A DNA stretch of 64,000 bases from Aquimarina mycalae (GTDB lineage Bacteria; Bacteroidota; Bacteroidia; Flavobacteriales; Flavobacteriaceae), in NCBI RefSeq assembly GCF_029906345.1, contig NZ_JARYGY010000004.1, positions 427,249 to 491,248 of the forward strand. The letters run 5' to 3'. Of this stretch, positions 37,289-45,925 are shown piece by piece (within the stretch, counting starts at the first letter, position 1; each line of letters opens with the position of its first letter). The notes below the pieces were generated by a model, which was not told the origin of the DNA, ran no database searches, and was given only the letters and a program-made list of their open reading frames with translations. Both the position numbers and the translations under genes were made by a program.

Positions 37289-38341
37289 TTACACATCATC
37301 AAAATCTACTTTTACTTTTGATGAGGTAGGATGCGCTTGACAAGCCAATACTAAACCTTCAGCAATTTCACTATCGGTAAGAATACTGTTTTTTTCCATT
37401 AAAGCTGTTCCTTCAGTAATTTTACAAATACAAGAACTACAAACACCTCCTTGACAAGAATAAGGAGCGTCAATATCTTCTTCTAACGCAGCATCGAGAA
37501 TAGTCTTTTTTTGATCCATTACAAAAGAAGTTTCCTCATCATCAACCAATATTGTTATATTGGTTTTTCCGTCCAAATCTGCATTAATTTCTGTTTCGTC
37601 AGTGCTGCTAGTAAAAAGTTCAAAATGGACTTGATCGTTTGAGATTCCATTTTCTACTAAAACATCAGTTACAGTATTGATCATTTCTTCTGGCCCACAC
37701 AGGTAAAATGCTTCAAAAGTAGTGTCCTTAAATTTGTTCTTCGTAATATAGTTAATGGTTGATTTTTCTATTCTTCCAAAACGTGCACCTTCTTCGTCAC
37801 TTCTGCTATAAAAAAGCTCAACAAAAAGACGAGTAGGATAAGAGGCTTGTAAGGATAAAATTTCTTTCAAGAAAATTGCTTCATTGGGAGTTTGATTTCC
37901 ATATATCAATACAAAACTACTTTTCGGTTCTTCTTCAAGAACTGTTTTAATCATACTCATCACAGGAGTAATACCGCTTCCTGCTACAAATGCAGCATAA
38001 GTATTACTGGATTCAGAATTAGATTGTAAGATAAAATTACCTTCTGGAGTATTAACATCTAGTATGTCACCAGCTTTTAAGGTGTTATTTGCGATTGTCG
38101 AAAATAGACCTCCTTCTATTTCTTTTACAGCAACACAAAGTGAACCACTTTTTGGAGCACTACAAATAGAATAAGCCCTGCGGATCTCTTTATCATTAAC
38201 TTTAGTTTTGATGGTAATATATTGCCCTGCAGTAAAAGAATAGACCTCTTTTAATTCAGAAGGGACTTCGAATTCTATGGAAACTGCCTTAGGGGTTTCT
38301 CTAATAATATTTTTTATAGTAAGCGCGTGAAAATCTGACAT
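37289..38341 (-). CDS. PaaE-type ferredoxin-NAD(P)H oxidoreductase with C-terminal 2Fe-2S domain
   Basis: The 350-residue protein combines an FNR-like FAD/NAD(P)H half and a C-terminal plant-type ferredoxin. RAYSICSAP near residues 55-63 binds FAD, GSGITPVMSM near 121-130 and CGPEEMI near 215-221 bind NAD(P)H, and the cluster ligands are Cys296, Cys301, Cys304 and Cys334. It would pass electrons from NAD(P)H to an oxygenase; PaaE-like domains serve the phenylacetyl-CoA epoxidase and fatty-acid desaturases. No partner oxygenase is next to it in the window, so its substrate system is unknown. The gene is divergent from padR. Confidence 0.9.
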   Translation of the reverse strand: MSDFHALTIKNIIRETPKAVSIEFEVPSELKEVYSFTAGQYITIKTKVNDKEIRRAYSICSAPKSGSLCVAVKEIEGGLFSTIANNTLKAGDILDVNTPEGNFILQSNSESSNTYAAFVAGSGITPVMSMIKTVLEEEPKSSFVLIYGNQTPNEAIFLKEILSLQASYPTRLFVELFYSRSDEEGARFGRIEKSTINYITKNKFKDTTFEAFYLCGPEEMINTVTDVLVENGISNDQVHFELFTSSTDETEINADLDGKTNITILVDDEETSFVMDQKKTILDAALEEDIDAPYSCQGGVCSSCICKITEGTALMEKNSILTDSEIAEGLVLACQAHPTSSKVKVDFDDV

Positions 38342-38362
38342 AACAATGTGATAAACTCATAC

Positions 38363-38407
38363 CTGAAATTTTTCATTTCTAATTTCAGATTAGATGATTC
38401 TAATCTG
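38363..38407 (-). other. two overlapping stem-loops in the reductase leader
   Basis: CAGATTAGA/TCTAATCTG (38386-38394 with 38399-38407) forms a 9-bp stem with a 4-base loop. CTGAAATT/AATTTCAG (38363-38370 with 38381-38388) forms an 8-bp stem. They share bases 38386-38388, so both cannot be fully paired at once. Together they would sit in the mRNA leader of the reductase gene. Confidence 0.45.
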
Positions 38408-38437
38408 TTCAGGTTTCGAGATTTATTATTTTTTGTG

Positions 38438-38445
38438 CAAAAATA
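38438..38445 (-). promoter_or_regulatory. possible -7 box for the reductase gene
   Basis: The minus-strand reading is TATTTTTG, a TAnnTTTG match about 100 bases ahead of the start codon. No good TTG lies at the expected -33 position. Transcription from here would place both stem-loops in the leader. Confidence 0.4.
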
Positions 38446-38499
38446 GCAAATGCATGAAACCGTAGAATGGTTTTGGCATAAAATTATATACCTAAAAAA

Positions 38500-38511
38500 C
38501 TTATGCATAAG
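38500..38511. promoter_or_regulatory. 12-base palindrome, candidate PadR operator
   Basis: CTTATGCATAAG is a perfect palindrome in the spacer between the reductase and padR genes, close to where the -33 box of padR would be. Autoregulatory PadR sites are palindromes of this kind in other bacteria. Confidence 0.4.
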
Positions 38512-38522
38512 AAAATTATGTA

Positions 38523-38530
38523 TATATTTG
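38523..38530 (+). promoter_or_regulatory. -7 promoter box for padR
   Basis: TATATTTG matches TAnnTTTG and lies 19 bases before the padR ATG. The -33 region would overlap the 12-base palindrome at 38500-38511, so a repressor bound there would block this promoter. Confidence 0.45.
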
Positions 38531-38549
38531 GGATCAAATAATTTATACA

Positions 38550-38888
38550 ATGGGCAATTCTAAATTATATAAAGGTAGCCTCAATACCATTATTCTTAAG
38601 CTCCTAGAAGAGAGTGAGAAAATGTATGGCTATGAGATTACGCAAAAGGTAAAAGAAATTACTAAAGGAGAACTTAATATTACCGAAGGAGCCTTGTATC
38701 CTGCATTGCATAAATTAGAAGCAGAAGGGTTATTAGATGTGGAAATGCAAAAGGTAGATAATCGATTACGTAAATATTATAAATTAACCGAAAAAGGCGC
38801 CAAAGAAACTGTCAATCGCTTAACAGAACTAGAAGAATACATCCGAACCATGCAAACTATTATTAACCCAAAATGGAGTATAAGTTAG
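38550..38888 (+). CDS. PadR-family transcriptional regulator
   Basis: The 112-residue protein is a compact winged-helix repressor of the short PadR-s2 type. LNTIILKLLEESEKMYGYEITQKVKEIT (residues about 7-34) is the helix-turn-helix region, ITEGALYPALHKLEAEGLL near 41-59 is the wing and recognition region, and the C-terminal helix mediates dimerisation. It lies first in a run of co-directional genes, with two membrane proteins 1 base and 0 bases later and an ABC transporter. By family precedent PadR proteins repress the transporter genes beside them and respond to small toxic or cell-envelope-active molecules. The inducer is unknown. Confidence 0.92.
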   Translation: MGNSKLYKGSLNTIILKLLEESEKMYGYEITQKVKEITKGELNITEGALYPALHKLEAEGLLDVEMQKVDNRLRKYYKLTEKGAKETVNRLTELEEYIRTMQTIINPKWSIS

Positions 38889-38889
38889 T

Positions 38890-39618
38890 ATGAGTAAATT
38901 AAACAAAAAACAAATTGATTTTATTGATAACTATCTTATTAGAAATAAAATAAAATATTGGGATGTTAGGATTGAATTATTAGATCATATAATTTGTGAA
39001 GTTGAACAAAAAATAGAGCAAAATTTCTCTTTTGATGATGCCATGGAGCAAGTTCATAAAAACTTTGGGAATAAGGTGTTGTTTTATGCTTGGGATAAAG
39101 GAGAGAATACTTCAAGTAAATCAATCTATAGTGATAATAGTGGTTATAAAAAATTATTGATAGAAAAAAGAAAGCATATTACTAAAAAAATAGGAAGAAC
39201 CAATGTAGAAACGAGTAAAGAAATCCTTCGTAATTACAAGATTATGATTCCTTTTTTACTTTTTTCTGGATTAATCTTTTCGTTTTTGGATAATATCGGT
39301 TTGAAAGCAATAGTTCTTGGAGGGATATTGTTAATGGTTATACCTTGTGTTTTTGTATGGGTTGATCAATATAGAAAAAGAAAAAATAAATCTCTTGGTT
39401 TAGTGGTATATGCTACTTCTGTTGGATTATCAATTCATTTTCCTAATCTCGCTAGTATTGTCAAACAAATAGATGAGAGTATTTTAAGCACGCAGATATA
39501 TCTTTATTTATACACTACATTCTCTATTCTAGCTCTTTTCTTCACACTGATTAATTTCATAGGGTATAAAAAATTGGAGAAGGAATATAATACACAATAT
39601 AAAATGCTAATAGAATAA
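38890..39618 (+). CDS. membrane protein with N-terminal HAAS-like domain, copy 1
   Basis: I do not recognise a named family beyond this: the 242-residue protein has a soluble N-terminal helical domain (residues about 1-60, with FIDNYLIRNKIKYWDVRIELLDHI) and about four membrane helices after residue 115. The start lies 1 base after padR, and its stop codon overlaps the next gene's ATG. The following gene has a very similar N-terminal block (QFIDTYL then DIRVEMIDHV), so the two are tandem relatives. HAAS-like domains next to PadR are known in Firmicutes. By analogy these proteins may sense or relay a signal to PadR; this is inference. Confidence 0.75.
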   Translation: MSKLNKKQIDFIDNYLIRNKIKYWDVRIELLDHIICEVEQKIEQNFSFDDAMEQVHKNFGNKVLFYAWDKGENTSSKSIYSDNSGYKKLLIEKRKHITKKIGRTNVETSKEILRNYKIMIPFLLFSGLIFSFLDNIGLKAIVLGGILLMVIPCVFVWVDQYRKRKNKSLGLVVYATSVGLSIHFPNLASIVKQIDESILSTQIYLYLYTTFSILALFFTLINFIGYKKLEKEYNTQYKMLIE

Positions 39619-40241
39619 TGAAGAAACTTACTATCGATGACATACAATTCATAGATACCTATTTGTCAAACTCGGATATTCATTATGAAGATATTAGGGT
39701 AGAAATGATTGATCATGTTGCTTCAGAAATTGAAAGTCGCATTAATCAAGGAGATGAGCATAGTTTTTATGATGTATTTAAGGATTATATGGTCGAAAAT
39801 AAAACTTTAATTGTAAAACAAGGGAGTAAGCCATTAAATTGGAAAATACTTAAAGGAGTATCTAAGCAATTTTTAAAAAATTTATATTCGTGGCAGGTTA
39901 TTATAGGAACTATAGCCAGTTTCTTGGTCTTTATATTTTTTGATAATTTTATATGGAAAATTCAAGATGTAGCTTTAATTATATTTCCCGTAGTACTACT
40001 TTTGATAATAGTCTCTATAGCTTTTATAATTAATGGGAAAAAGAAGTTTTCATTTGTTGGAAACTTTGGGATTCTGTTATACTTATTTTTTAATGTAAAT
40101 AACCAATTTATACCTTATTTAGAACATCAATCTTTAGGTTTTTATATTAATTTCGGAATTACTGCAGTAGTTTTTGCTAATAGTTTTAAAACGATGTTAG
40201 AGCTTTCATTGTATTATAAAAAATGCTTTCAGTTGGCATAA
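39618..40241 (+). CDS. membrane protein with N-terminal HAAS-like domain, copy 2
   Basis: This 207-residue protein is a shorter relative of the preceding one. Residues about 1-45 share its N-terminal pattern (DDIQFIDTYL, DIRVEMIDHVASEIESRI). Four membrane helices follow from about residue 95 to the end. The start overlaps the preceding stop, so the two proteins are probably made together and may form a heteromer. The function is unknown. The genes for the DUF5687 permease and an ATPase follow after a 134-base spacer that contains a small hairpin. Confidence 0.75.
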   Translation: MKKLTIDDIQFIDTYLSNSDIHYEDIRVEMIDHVASEIESRINQGDEHSFYDVFKDYMVENKTLIVKQGSKPLNWKILKGVSKQFLKNLYSWQVIIGTIASFLVFIFFDNFIWKIQDVALIIFPVVLLLIIVSIAFIINGKKKFSFVGNFGILLYLFFNVNNQFIPYLEHQSLGFYINFGITAVVFANSFKTMLELSLYYKKCFQLA

Positions 40242-40333
40242 TCTTTTTCTGTTTTCCTTTTCAAAAGCAACTTTTTTTTTATCCTATATTCATCTTTTTT
40301 GTAACAAAATCTAATTTTTGATTACTAAATAGT

Positions 40334-40352
40334 GTAAGAAGTTTTTTCTTAC
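40334..40352 (+). other. stem-loop upstream of the DUF5687 gene
   Basis: GTAAGAA at 40334-40340 pairs with TTCTTAC at 40346-40352 around 5 bases, in the 134-base spacer before the permease gene. It may be an operator or a weak structure; it has no T-run after it. Confidence 0.35.
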
Positions 40353-40375
40353 TTCTCTAAATAACTGTCACAACT

Positions 40376-41851
40376 ATGTTTAAACACTTTATTTCATTAC
40401 AATGGAAATCCTTTTGGCGATCCGCCTCTCTTTCATCCGGAATATGGATGAAAGTTTTTATGGGATTTTGGGCATTATATTTTATTATGATGATGATGGG
40501 AGGTAGCTTTATTGTATATAAATATATCAATAAAGAACTATGTCTGGATCCTCTAGAGGTAGTTAATAGGTTTTTAATCTATTGGTGGGCTTTTGATTTG
40601 ATTTTTAGATATGCATTACAAAAAATGCCCGTAATCAATATCAAACCTTTATTGATTTTACCTTTTAGTAAAAACAAAATTGTATCATTTGCTTTAGGTA
40701 AAACGATATTCTCATTTTTCAATATTATTCATGGATTCTTTTTTGTTCCATTTTCGATTTTATTGATTGTAGAAGGAGATGCACCTTTACTTAATGTAGT
40801 TCTTTGGAACATAGGATTGATAGGACTAGTATATGCTAATAATTTTCTGAATATTTTATTGAATAATAAGGATAATCTTATTTATATAGTGGCTGGTATA
40901 ATAGCACTTTTAGGAGGATTGCACTATTTTGGATATTTTGACATAACACAATATACAGCACCATTTTTTCAGGGGTTATACGAGTCTAAGTTTTTATTTG
41001 TGTTGCCTATCATAACGGCAATTGTATTTTATGGTATCGCATTTAAATCTTTTGTGAAGGATTTATATCTGGATGCTGGATTGGCAACTAAGTCCAAAAG
41101 CGTTAAAACTGAAAACTTAGAGTGGTTGGATCGCTTTGGTAAAACTGCCATATTCCTTAAGAATGACATTAAACTTATCAAAAGAAATAAAAGAGCAAGG
41201 ACAACAGTAATCGTAAGTGCTATGTTTCTTTTCTATGGATTATTATTTCTAACGGGTGCGGTTGAAGCTTATGAGGGCCCAGTATGGAAGATATTTGCGG
41301 GAATCTTCGTTTCAGGTGGATTTTTGATGAGTTTTGGACAATTTGTACCAAGTTGGGATAGTTCATACTATCCATTAATGATGAGTCAGAATATTAAATA
41401 TAGAGAATACTTATCCTCAAAATGGTGGTTGATGGTAATGGCAACTTTTATCTCTACCATATTAGCATCAGGATACCTCTATTTTGGATGGGAAGCGTAT
41501 CTGGCTGTAGTTGTTGGTGCGATCTATAATATGGGTGTAAATTCTCACGTAGTGTTATGGGCAGGAGCTTATGTTAAAACTCCGATAGACCTTACTAGTA
41601 ATAAAAAAGCATTTGGAGATAAACAAGCATTTAATATAAAAACACTAATGTTATCATTGCCAAAACTAGCTTTACCAATGATATTATATGCAATAGGGCA
41701 CTATGCATATAGTCCATATGCAGGATATCTACTGGTTGCGGTATCTGGAATTGCAGGTTTTGCATTCAGAAATATGGTTTTTGATAAAATTGAAAGAATT
41801 TATAGAACAGAGAAGTATAAAACGATCTGGGCATACAAACAAAAAAAATAA
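40376..41851 (+). CDS. DUF5687-family ABC transporter permease
   Basis: The 491-residue protein has about eleven to twelve membrane helices with a cytoplasmic loop (residues about 225-265). The N-terminal FISLQWKSFWRSASLSSGIWMK is typical of this Bacteroidota family, which is always coupled to an ATPase gene as here. It would form the membrane part of an exporter with the ATPase 7 bases on. A lantibiotic-type or cell-envelope-stress exporter is the likely class because of the PadR regulator upstream, but the substrate is not readable from sequence. Confidence 0.85.
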   Translation: MFKHFISLQWKSFWRSASLSSGIWMKVFMGFWALYFIMMMMGGSFIVYKYINKELCLDPLEVVNRFLIYWWAFDLIFRYALQKMPVINIKPLLILPFSKNKIVSFALGKTIFSFFNIIHGFFFVPFSILLIVEGDAPLLNVVLWNIGLIGLVYANNFLNILLNNKDNLIYIVAGIIALLGGLHYFGYFDITQYTAPFFQGLYESKFLFVLPIITAIVFYGIAFKSFVKDLYLDAGLATKSKSVKTENLEWLDRFGKTAIFLKNDIKLIKRNKRARTTVIVSAMFLFYGLLFLTGAVEAYEGPVWKIFAGIFVSGGFLMSFGQFVPSWDSSYYPLMMSQNIKYREYLSSKWWLMVMATFISTILASGYLYFGWEAYLAVVVGAIYNMGVNSHVVLWAGAYVKTPIDLTSNKKAFGDKQAFNIKTLMLSLPKLALPMILYAIGHYAYSPYAGYLLVAVSGIAGFAFRNMVFDKIERIYRTEKYKTIWAYKQKK

Positions 41852-41858
41852 ATAAAGG

Positions 41859-42554
41859 ATGATAGGAGTACATAATATTACAAAAACATATGCTGGTAAT
41901 ACAGTATTGAGTATTGATCATTTAGAAATACCTAAAGGAGATAGCTTTGGGTTAGTAGGGAATAATGGAGCAGGAAAAACAACGTTATTCAGTGCATTAT
42001 TAGATTTAATAAAACCTTCTACAGGACATATTGAAAATAGTGGAATTAAAGTAAATGAAAGTGAAGAATGGAAATCGATTACATCTGCGTTTATAGATGA
42101 GACATTTTTGATTGGATACCTGACAGCAGAAGAATATTTTTATTTCATTGGAGAGCTTAGAGGTCAAAATAAAGCGGATGTAGATGCATTACTATCTCAG
42201 TTTGAAGATTTTTTCCACGGTGAAATTTTAGGACAAAAGAAATACTTAAGAGACCTTTCTAAAGGAAATCAGAAGAAAGCTGGAATTGTAGCAGCGCTTA
42301 TTGGTAATCCCGAAGTAATTATTCTAGATGAACCCTTTGCTAATTTAGATCCTACTACACAGATTCGTTTAAAGAAAATTATCAAGGATCTAGCTGCAGA
42401 TCCAAATGTTACTGTTTTAGTATCTAGTCATGATTTGATGCATGTTACTGAGGTTTGCGGGCGGATTGTAGTATTAGATAAAGGAGAAGTAGTTAAAGAT
42501 TTGGCCACATCAGAAGAAACATTAAAGGAATTAGAAGCACATTTTAATAAGTGA
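41859..42554 (+). CDS. ABC transporter ATP-binding protein
   Basis: The 231-residue ATPase has the full set of nucleotide-binding motifs: Walker A GNNGAGKT near residues 33-40, an unusual LSKGNQKKAG signature near 131-140, Walker B VIILDEPFANLDP near 151-163 and the switch His in SSHD near 187. The Q-loop and D-loop are in order. It lies 7 bases after the permease and is followed by a strong terminator, so it ends the PadR module. Its C-terminal segment is short, as in simple drug or lantibiotic exporters. Confidence 0.94.
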   Translation: MIGVHNITKTYAGNTVLSIDHLEIPKGDSFGLVGNNGAGKTTLFSALLDLIKPSTGHIENSGIKVNESEEWKSITSAFIDETFLIGYLTAEEYFYFIGELRGQNKADVDALLSQFEDFFHGEILGQKKYLRDLSKGNQKKAGIVAALIGNPEVIILDEPFANLDPTTQIRLKKIIKDLAADPNVTVLVSSHDLMHVTEVCGRIVVLDKGEVVKDLATSEETLKELEAHFNK

Positions 42555-42584
42555 TAATTAGCTTAAAAAGCTAAAAAGAAATCT

Positions 42585-42618
42585 AAAGCATTAATTCAAT
42601 TGAATTAATGCTTTTTTT
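42585..42618 (+). terminator. rho-independent terminator after the ABC module
   Basis: AAAGCATTAATTCA at 42585-42598 pairs with its complement downstream, and seven T follow at 42612-42618. It closes the padR-to-ATPase transcript. A smaller inverted repeat (42558-42564 with 42568-42574) precedes it. Confidence 0.85.
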
Positions 42619-42676
42619 AGTTGTTATACACCTTTTGGATACTTTGTCTAGACACGACATACTAGAAGCAAAGCCA

Positions 42677-42739
42677 TTGTTAATAACTCCAGTAGCTACT
42701 ATAAAATCATTTATCTAAGGAGAAAAATTTGTTAATAAC
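42677..42739. repeat. 11-base direct repeat in the spacer before porW
   Basis: TTGTTAATAAC occurs at 42677-42687 and again at 42729-42739, 52 bases apart. The core GTTAATAAC is nearly palindromic. It could be a pair of regulator sites in the 296-base spacer. Nothing else than this and the terminator was seen in that spacer, apart from a possible promoter box. Confidence 0.3.
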
Positions 42740-42781
42740 CCATTTTTTACAGAAAGAAATGTATTTTTACATTTCACACAT

Positions 42782-42789
42782 TATTTTTG
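42782..42789 (+). promoter_or_regulatory. possible -7 box for porW/sprE
   Basis: TATTTTTG matches TAnnTTTG and lies 61 bases before the TTG start of the gene at 42851. No TTG lies at the expected -33 position. Confidence 0.35.
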
Positions 42790-42850
42790 TGCAGCTCTGA
42801 TGTACTAAAACGCAAGTTTTTAAGTTATCAGCGTATAAATTATATAGATT

Positions 42851-45478
42851 TTGAGCAGAAAATTATCACAAATCATCGTTATACTTATCCTAATTGGTAT
42901 TGGGTTTAGTTGTTCACGTAAAAAAGACAAATGGACTAATAGAGCTTGGCACGATGTAACTACCAAAAACAATACATTATATAATGGTAGAGTAGCTTTC
43001 GAAAAAGGAAAGCAAGATATCGTTCAGACCTATAAAGATAATTTCTGGGAAATACTTCCTGTAGAAAGATTAATTGTTAGTGAAGATGTGAGGTTACCGA
43101 ACGAGGTGTTGAATCAGAATTTTGATAAAGCTGAAGAAAAAGCCGCAAAAGCCATCCAGAAACATAGCATGCTCATTGATAATAGGGAACGAAACCCTAA
43201 GATAGATGAAGCTTTTTTACTTTTAGGAAAAGCAAGGTATAATGAGCAACGATTTATTCCTGCATTAGAGGCATTTAATTATATATTATACAAATATCCT
43301 ACTAGTAATACTATCAATCACGCTAAGGTATGGAGAGCTAAATCCAATCTTAGATTGGATAATAACGAAAAAGCGATTGAGGATTTGATGAAGATGGTAG
43401 AAGAGGAGTATATGAAACCGCAAGACTACTCTGATGCTGTTGCTATGATTGCTCAGGCTTATATTAATCTAGAGCAAAAAGATTCTGCGATCACCTATAT
43501 TAGTAAAGCGGCAATCCATTCTAAAAATTTCGAAGAAAAAGGAAGATATTTATATATCAAAGGCCAGCTATTGAATCGTTTAGGGTACAAGGATAGTGCT
43601 AATTATGCTTTTGATCAGGTTATTGAACTCAATAGAAAAACGCCAAGAAGATATATGCTTAATGCATATATGGCTAAAGCTAGAAATTTTAATTACGAAA
43701 CGGGAAACAAACAAGAATTTCTTGAATTGTTAACAGATTTAGAAGAAAATAGAGAAAATAGGCCTTTTCTAGATAGAATCTATAACCAAAAAGCAGTGTA
43801 TTTTAATACACTGGACTCTATTGATATTGCAGTTTCATATTATAATAAATCGTTACGTACTAACTTAGGAGACAAGCATCTTGAAGCTCTTAATTATAAA
43901 ACATTAGGAGACATCAATTTCGATGATAAAGAATATGCGATTGCAGGTGCATATTATGATAGCACATTAGAGCGAATGGTAGTAGATTCTAAGAAATATA
44001 GAGTGCTAAAGAAGAAAAGAGTAAACCTTGATGATGTTATTTTGTATGAAGGAATCGCTCAGGCAAATGATAGCATTCTAGGAGCAGTAGCTATGTCTCC
44101 TGAAGAAAGGCTAGCATACTATTCAGAGTATACAGAAAAAATCAAGGCAGAAGCAATTGCTGCCGAAAAAGCAGCCGAAGTTGCAAGAATAAAAGGAGAA
44201 CTCCCTAATGAACAACGATTTAACCAGCCCAAAACAGGACTAGGAAATAATAGAGGTCCAAATGCACAAGAAGGAGGGATATTCTATTTTTATAACCCAA
44301 CAACAGTTGCATATGGTAAAACATCTTTTAAAAGAATTTTTGGTAACAGAGAGCTTCAGGATAACTGGAGAATTTCGAGCATAACCAATCCTAATGCAGT
44401 TTCGAATGTTGAACAAAGTGAAGAGGAAGAGTATTCTATAGATACAGATCCTACCTTTGATCCGCAAACTTATATTTCGCAATTACCTAGCGATCCTGCC
44501 GTTTTAGATAGTTTGCAGACAGATCGAAATTTTGCATACTATCAACTTGGGGTTATTTATAAAGAGAAGTTTCAAGAATATGGATTAGCGATAGATAAGT
44601 TCGAAGGACTCTTGAAAAGTAATCCAGAAGAACGCTTAGTTGTTCCTTCTAAATATAATTTATACAAGATATATCTTTTGCGAGAAGATATAACCAAATC
44701 CAATGAGTTAAAACAGGATATTATTAATACACATGGTGATTCTCGCTATGCTAAAATTCTACAAAACCCAAATGAAGCATTAAAAGATGATCAAAATAGT
44801 CCAGAATCAATGTATAATAGGTTGTACAAGGATTTTAAAGATCAGAAGTATGCTGCAGTAATTAAAGAAAGTGATGAAATGATCACTAAGTTTGGAGGAG
44901 AAGAGTTTGTGCCAAAATTCGAACTACTCAAGGCACAGGCTATTGGTCGTTATAGCGGATTTGAAGCATATAAAGAAGCTTTGAATTATGTTTCACTTAA
45001 TTACCCACAAAGTCCAGAAGGTAAAAAGGCACAATTAATTTATCAAACTACAATTCCTCAAATAGAGAATAGTACCTTTATAGAAGAGGATATAGATCAG
45101 GAAAAAAACCACAAGTTGGTATATGCTTATTCGAGATTCGGAGATAATCAGGCAGAAGAATTAAAGGAGCGACTGGATGCAATGCTTAAGGATCTTAGAT
45201 ATGATAAGATGAAAGTTTCTTGGGATGTGTATTCTAAGGATCAGCAGTTTATTGTAATTCATACCAGGAGAGATAAGTTGGGCGCAGAAGGTTTGGCAGA
45301 GTTGTTAACGCTAGGAAAAATCGAGGATACTCGTGGTGTTGATCTTACAAAATGGAATAGAAAAAAGAAATATTATAGAAAGGTAGACAAAGAATTTTTT
45401 ATCGTTGCGTCTCCTAATTATAGAATTATTCAGATACACAAGAATCTGGATATGTATTTGCAACCTAAATCAGAATAA
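42851..45478 (+). CDS. PorW/SprE-family TPR lipoprotein of type IX secretion and gliding
   Basis: The 875-residue protein starts with TTG. It has a lipoprotein signal (hydrophobic stretch residues about 8-19, then GFSC with Cys21) and a long run of TPR-like helical repeats to about residue 330 and again about 560-740. KKDKWTNRAWHDVTTKNNTLYNGRVAF-type sequence just after the signal is typical of PorW/SprE. These outer-membrane-associated lipoproteins are needed for type IX secretion and, in gliding species, for SprB-based motility. The gene is directly followed by the bactofilin gene. No other secretion genes are nearby, as usual for sprE. Confidence 0.9.
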   Translation: MSRKLSQIIVILILIGIGFSCSRKKDKWTNRAWHDVTTKNNTLYNGRVAFEKGKQDIVQTYKDNFWEILPVERLIVSEDVRLPNEVLNQNFDKAEEKAAKAIQKHSMLIDNRERNPKIDEAFLLLGKARYNEQRFIPALEAFNYILYKYPTSNTINHAKVWRAKSNLRLDNNEKAIEDLMKMVEEEYMKPQDYSDAVAMIAQAYINLEQKDSAITYISKAAIHSKNFEEKGRYLYIKGQLLNRLGYKDSANYAFDQVIELNRKTPRRYMLNAYMAKARNFNYETGNKQEFLELLTDLEENRENRPFLDRIYNQKAVYFNTLDSIDIAVSYYNKSLRTNLGDKHLEALNYKTLGDINFDDKEYAIAGAYYDSTLERMVVDSKKYRVLKKKRVNLDDVILYEGIAQANDSILGAVAMSPEERLAYYSEYTEKIKAEAIAAEKAAEVARIKGELPNEQRFNQPKTGLGNNRGPNAQEGGIFYFYNPTTVAYGKTSFKRIFGNRELQDNWRISSITNPNAVSNVEQSEEEEYSIDTDPTFDPQTYISQLPSDPAVLDSLQTDRNFAYYQLGVIYKEKFQEYGLAIDKFEGLLKSNPEERLVVPSKYNLYKIYLLREDITKSNELKQDIINTHGDSRYAKILQNPNEALKDDQNSPESMYNRLYKDFKDQKYAAVIKESDEMITKFGGEEFVPKFELLKAQAIGRYSGFEAYKEALNYVSLNYPQSPEGKKAQLIYQTTIPQIENSTFIEEDIDQEKNHKLVYAYSRFGDNQAEELKERLDAMLKDLRYDKMKVSWDVYSKDQQFIVIHTRRDKLGAEGLAELLTLGKIEDTRGVDLTKWNRKKKYYRKVDKEFFIVASPNYRIIQIHKNLDMYLQPKSE

Positions 45479-45499
45479 TAATTTAATCCCCCCAGTAGT

Positions 45500-45925
45500 A
45501 TGTTTTCAGACAATAAAAAAGGAAAAGATCAGGCTTTAACGGATTTTTCCAGAAACCAGAACAAAATTTCAGAAGGAACTAAAATCGTAGGAGATATTAT
45601 TTCCGAAGGAGGTTTTAGAGTAGAAGGAACCATCGAAGGTACTTTTAAAACCACTGGGAAAGTAGTAGTTGGAAAATCAGGTTTTATCAAAGGAACATTA
45701 GAATGTTCTGATGCTGATTTTGAAGGAAAGTTTTCAGGTAATCTAATTATATCTGGAACCCTATCTCTAAAACCTACAGCACATATCGAAGGAGAAGTAT
45801 CTGTAGGCAAATTAGCAGTAGAGCCAGGAGCAACCTTTAATGCATCATGTGTCATGAAAGGTGGTGTTAAATCTCTTGGAGGTAAACAAGATGGACAAAA
45901 ACAAGGACAAGGGAAATCAGCTTAG
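45500..45925 (+). CDS. bactofilin-family polymer-forming cytoskeletal protein
   Basis: The 141-residue protein has a central beta-helical DUF583 domain (about residues 20-110) with repeats such as GTKIVGDIISEGGFRVEGTI and KVVVGKSGFIKGTLE. It has unstructured ends rich in Gly, Gln and Lys. Bactofilins polymerise without nucleotides on the inner membrane and help shape the cell or organise the wall. The stop lies 35 bases inside the following atpZ gene, so the two are translated together even though no functional link is known. The ATP synthase genes follow. Confidence 0.9.
   Translation: MFSDNKKGKDQALTDFSRNQNKISEGTKIVGDIISEGGFRVEGTIEGTFKTTGKVVVGKSGFIKGTLECSDADFEGKFSGNLIISGTLSLKPTAHIEGEVSVGKLAVEPGATFNASCVMKGGVKSLGGKQDGQKQGQGKSA

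Noticed and set aside
38314..38550. A 78-codon minus-strand frame spanning the reductase start and padR spacer
   Set aside because: It overlaps the reductase start and the control region, and has no gene-like features.
45529..45855. A 108-codon open frame on the minus strand inside the bactofilin gene
   Set aside because: It lies fully inside a well-supported gene, has no recognisable family and is a frame shadow of repetitive beta-helix codons.
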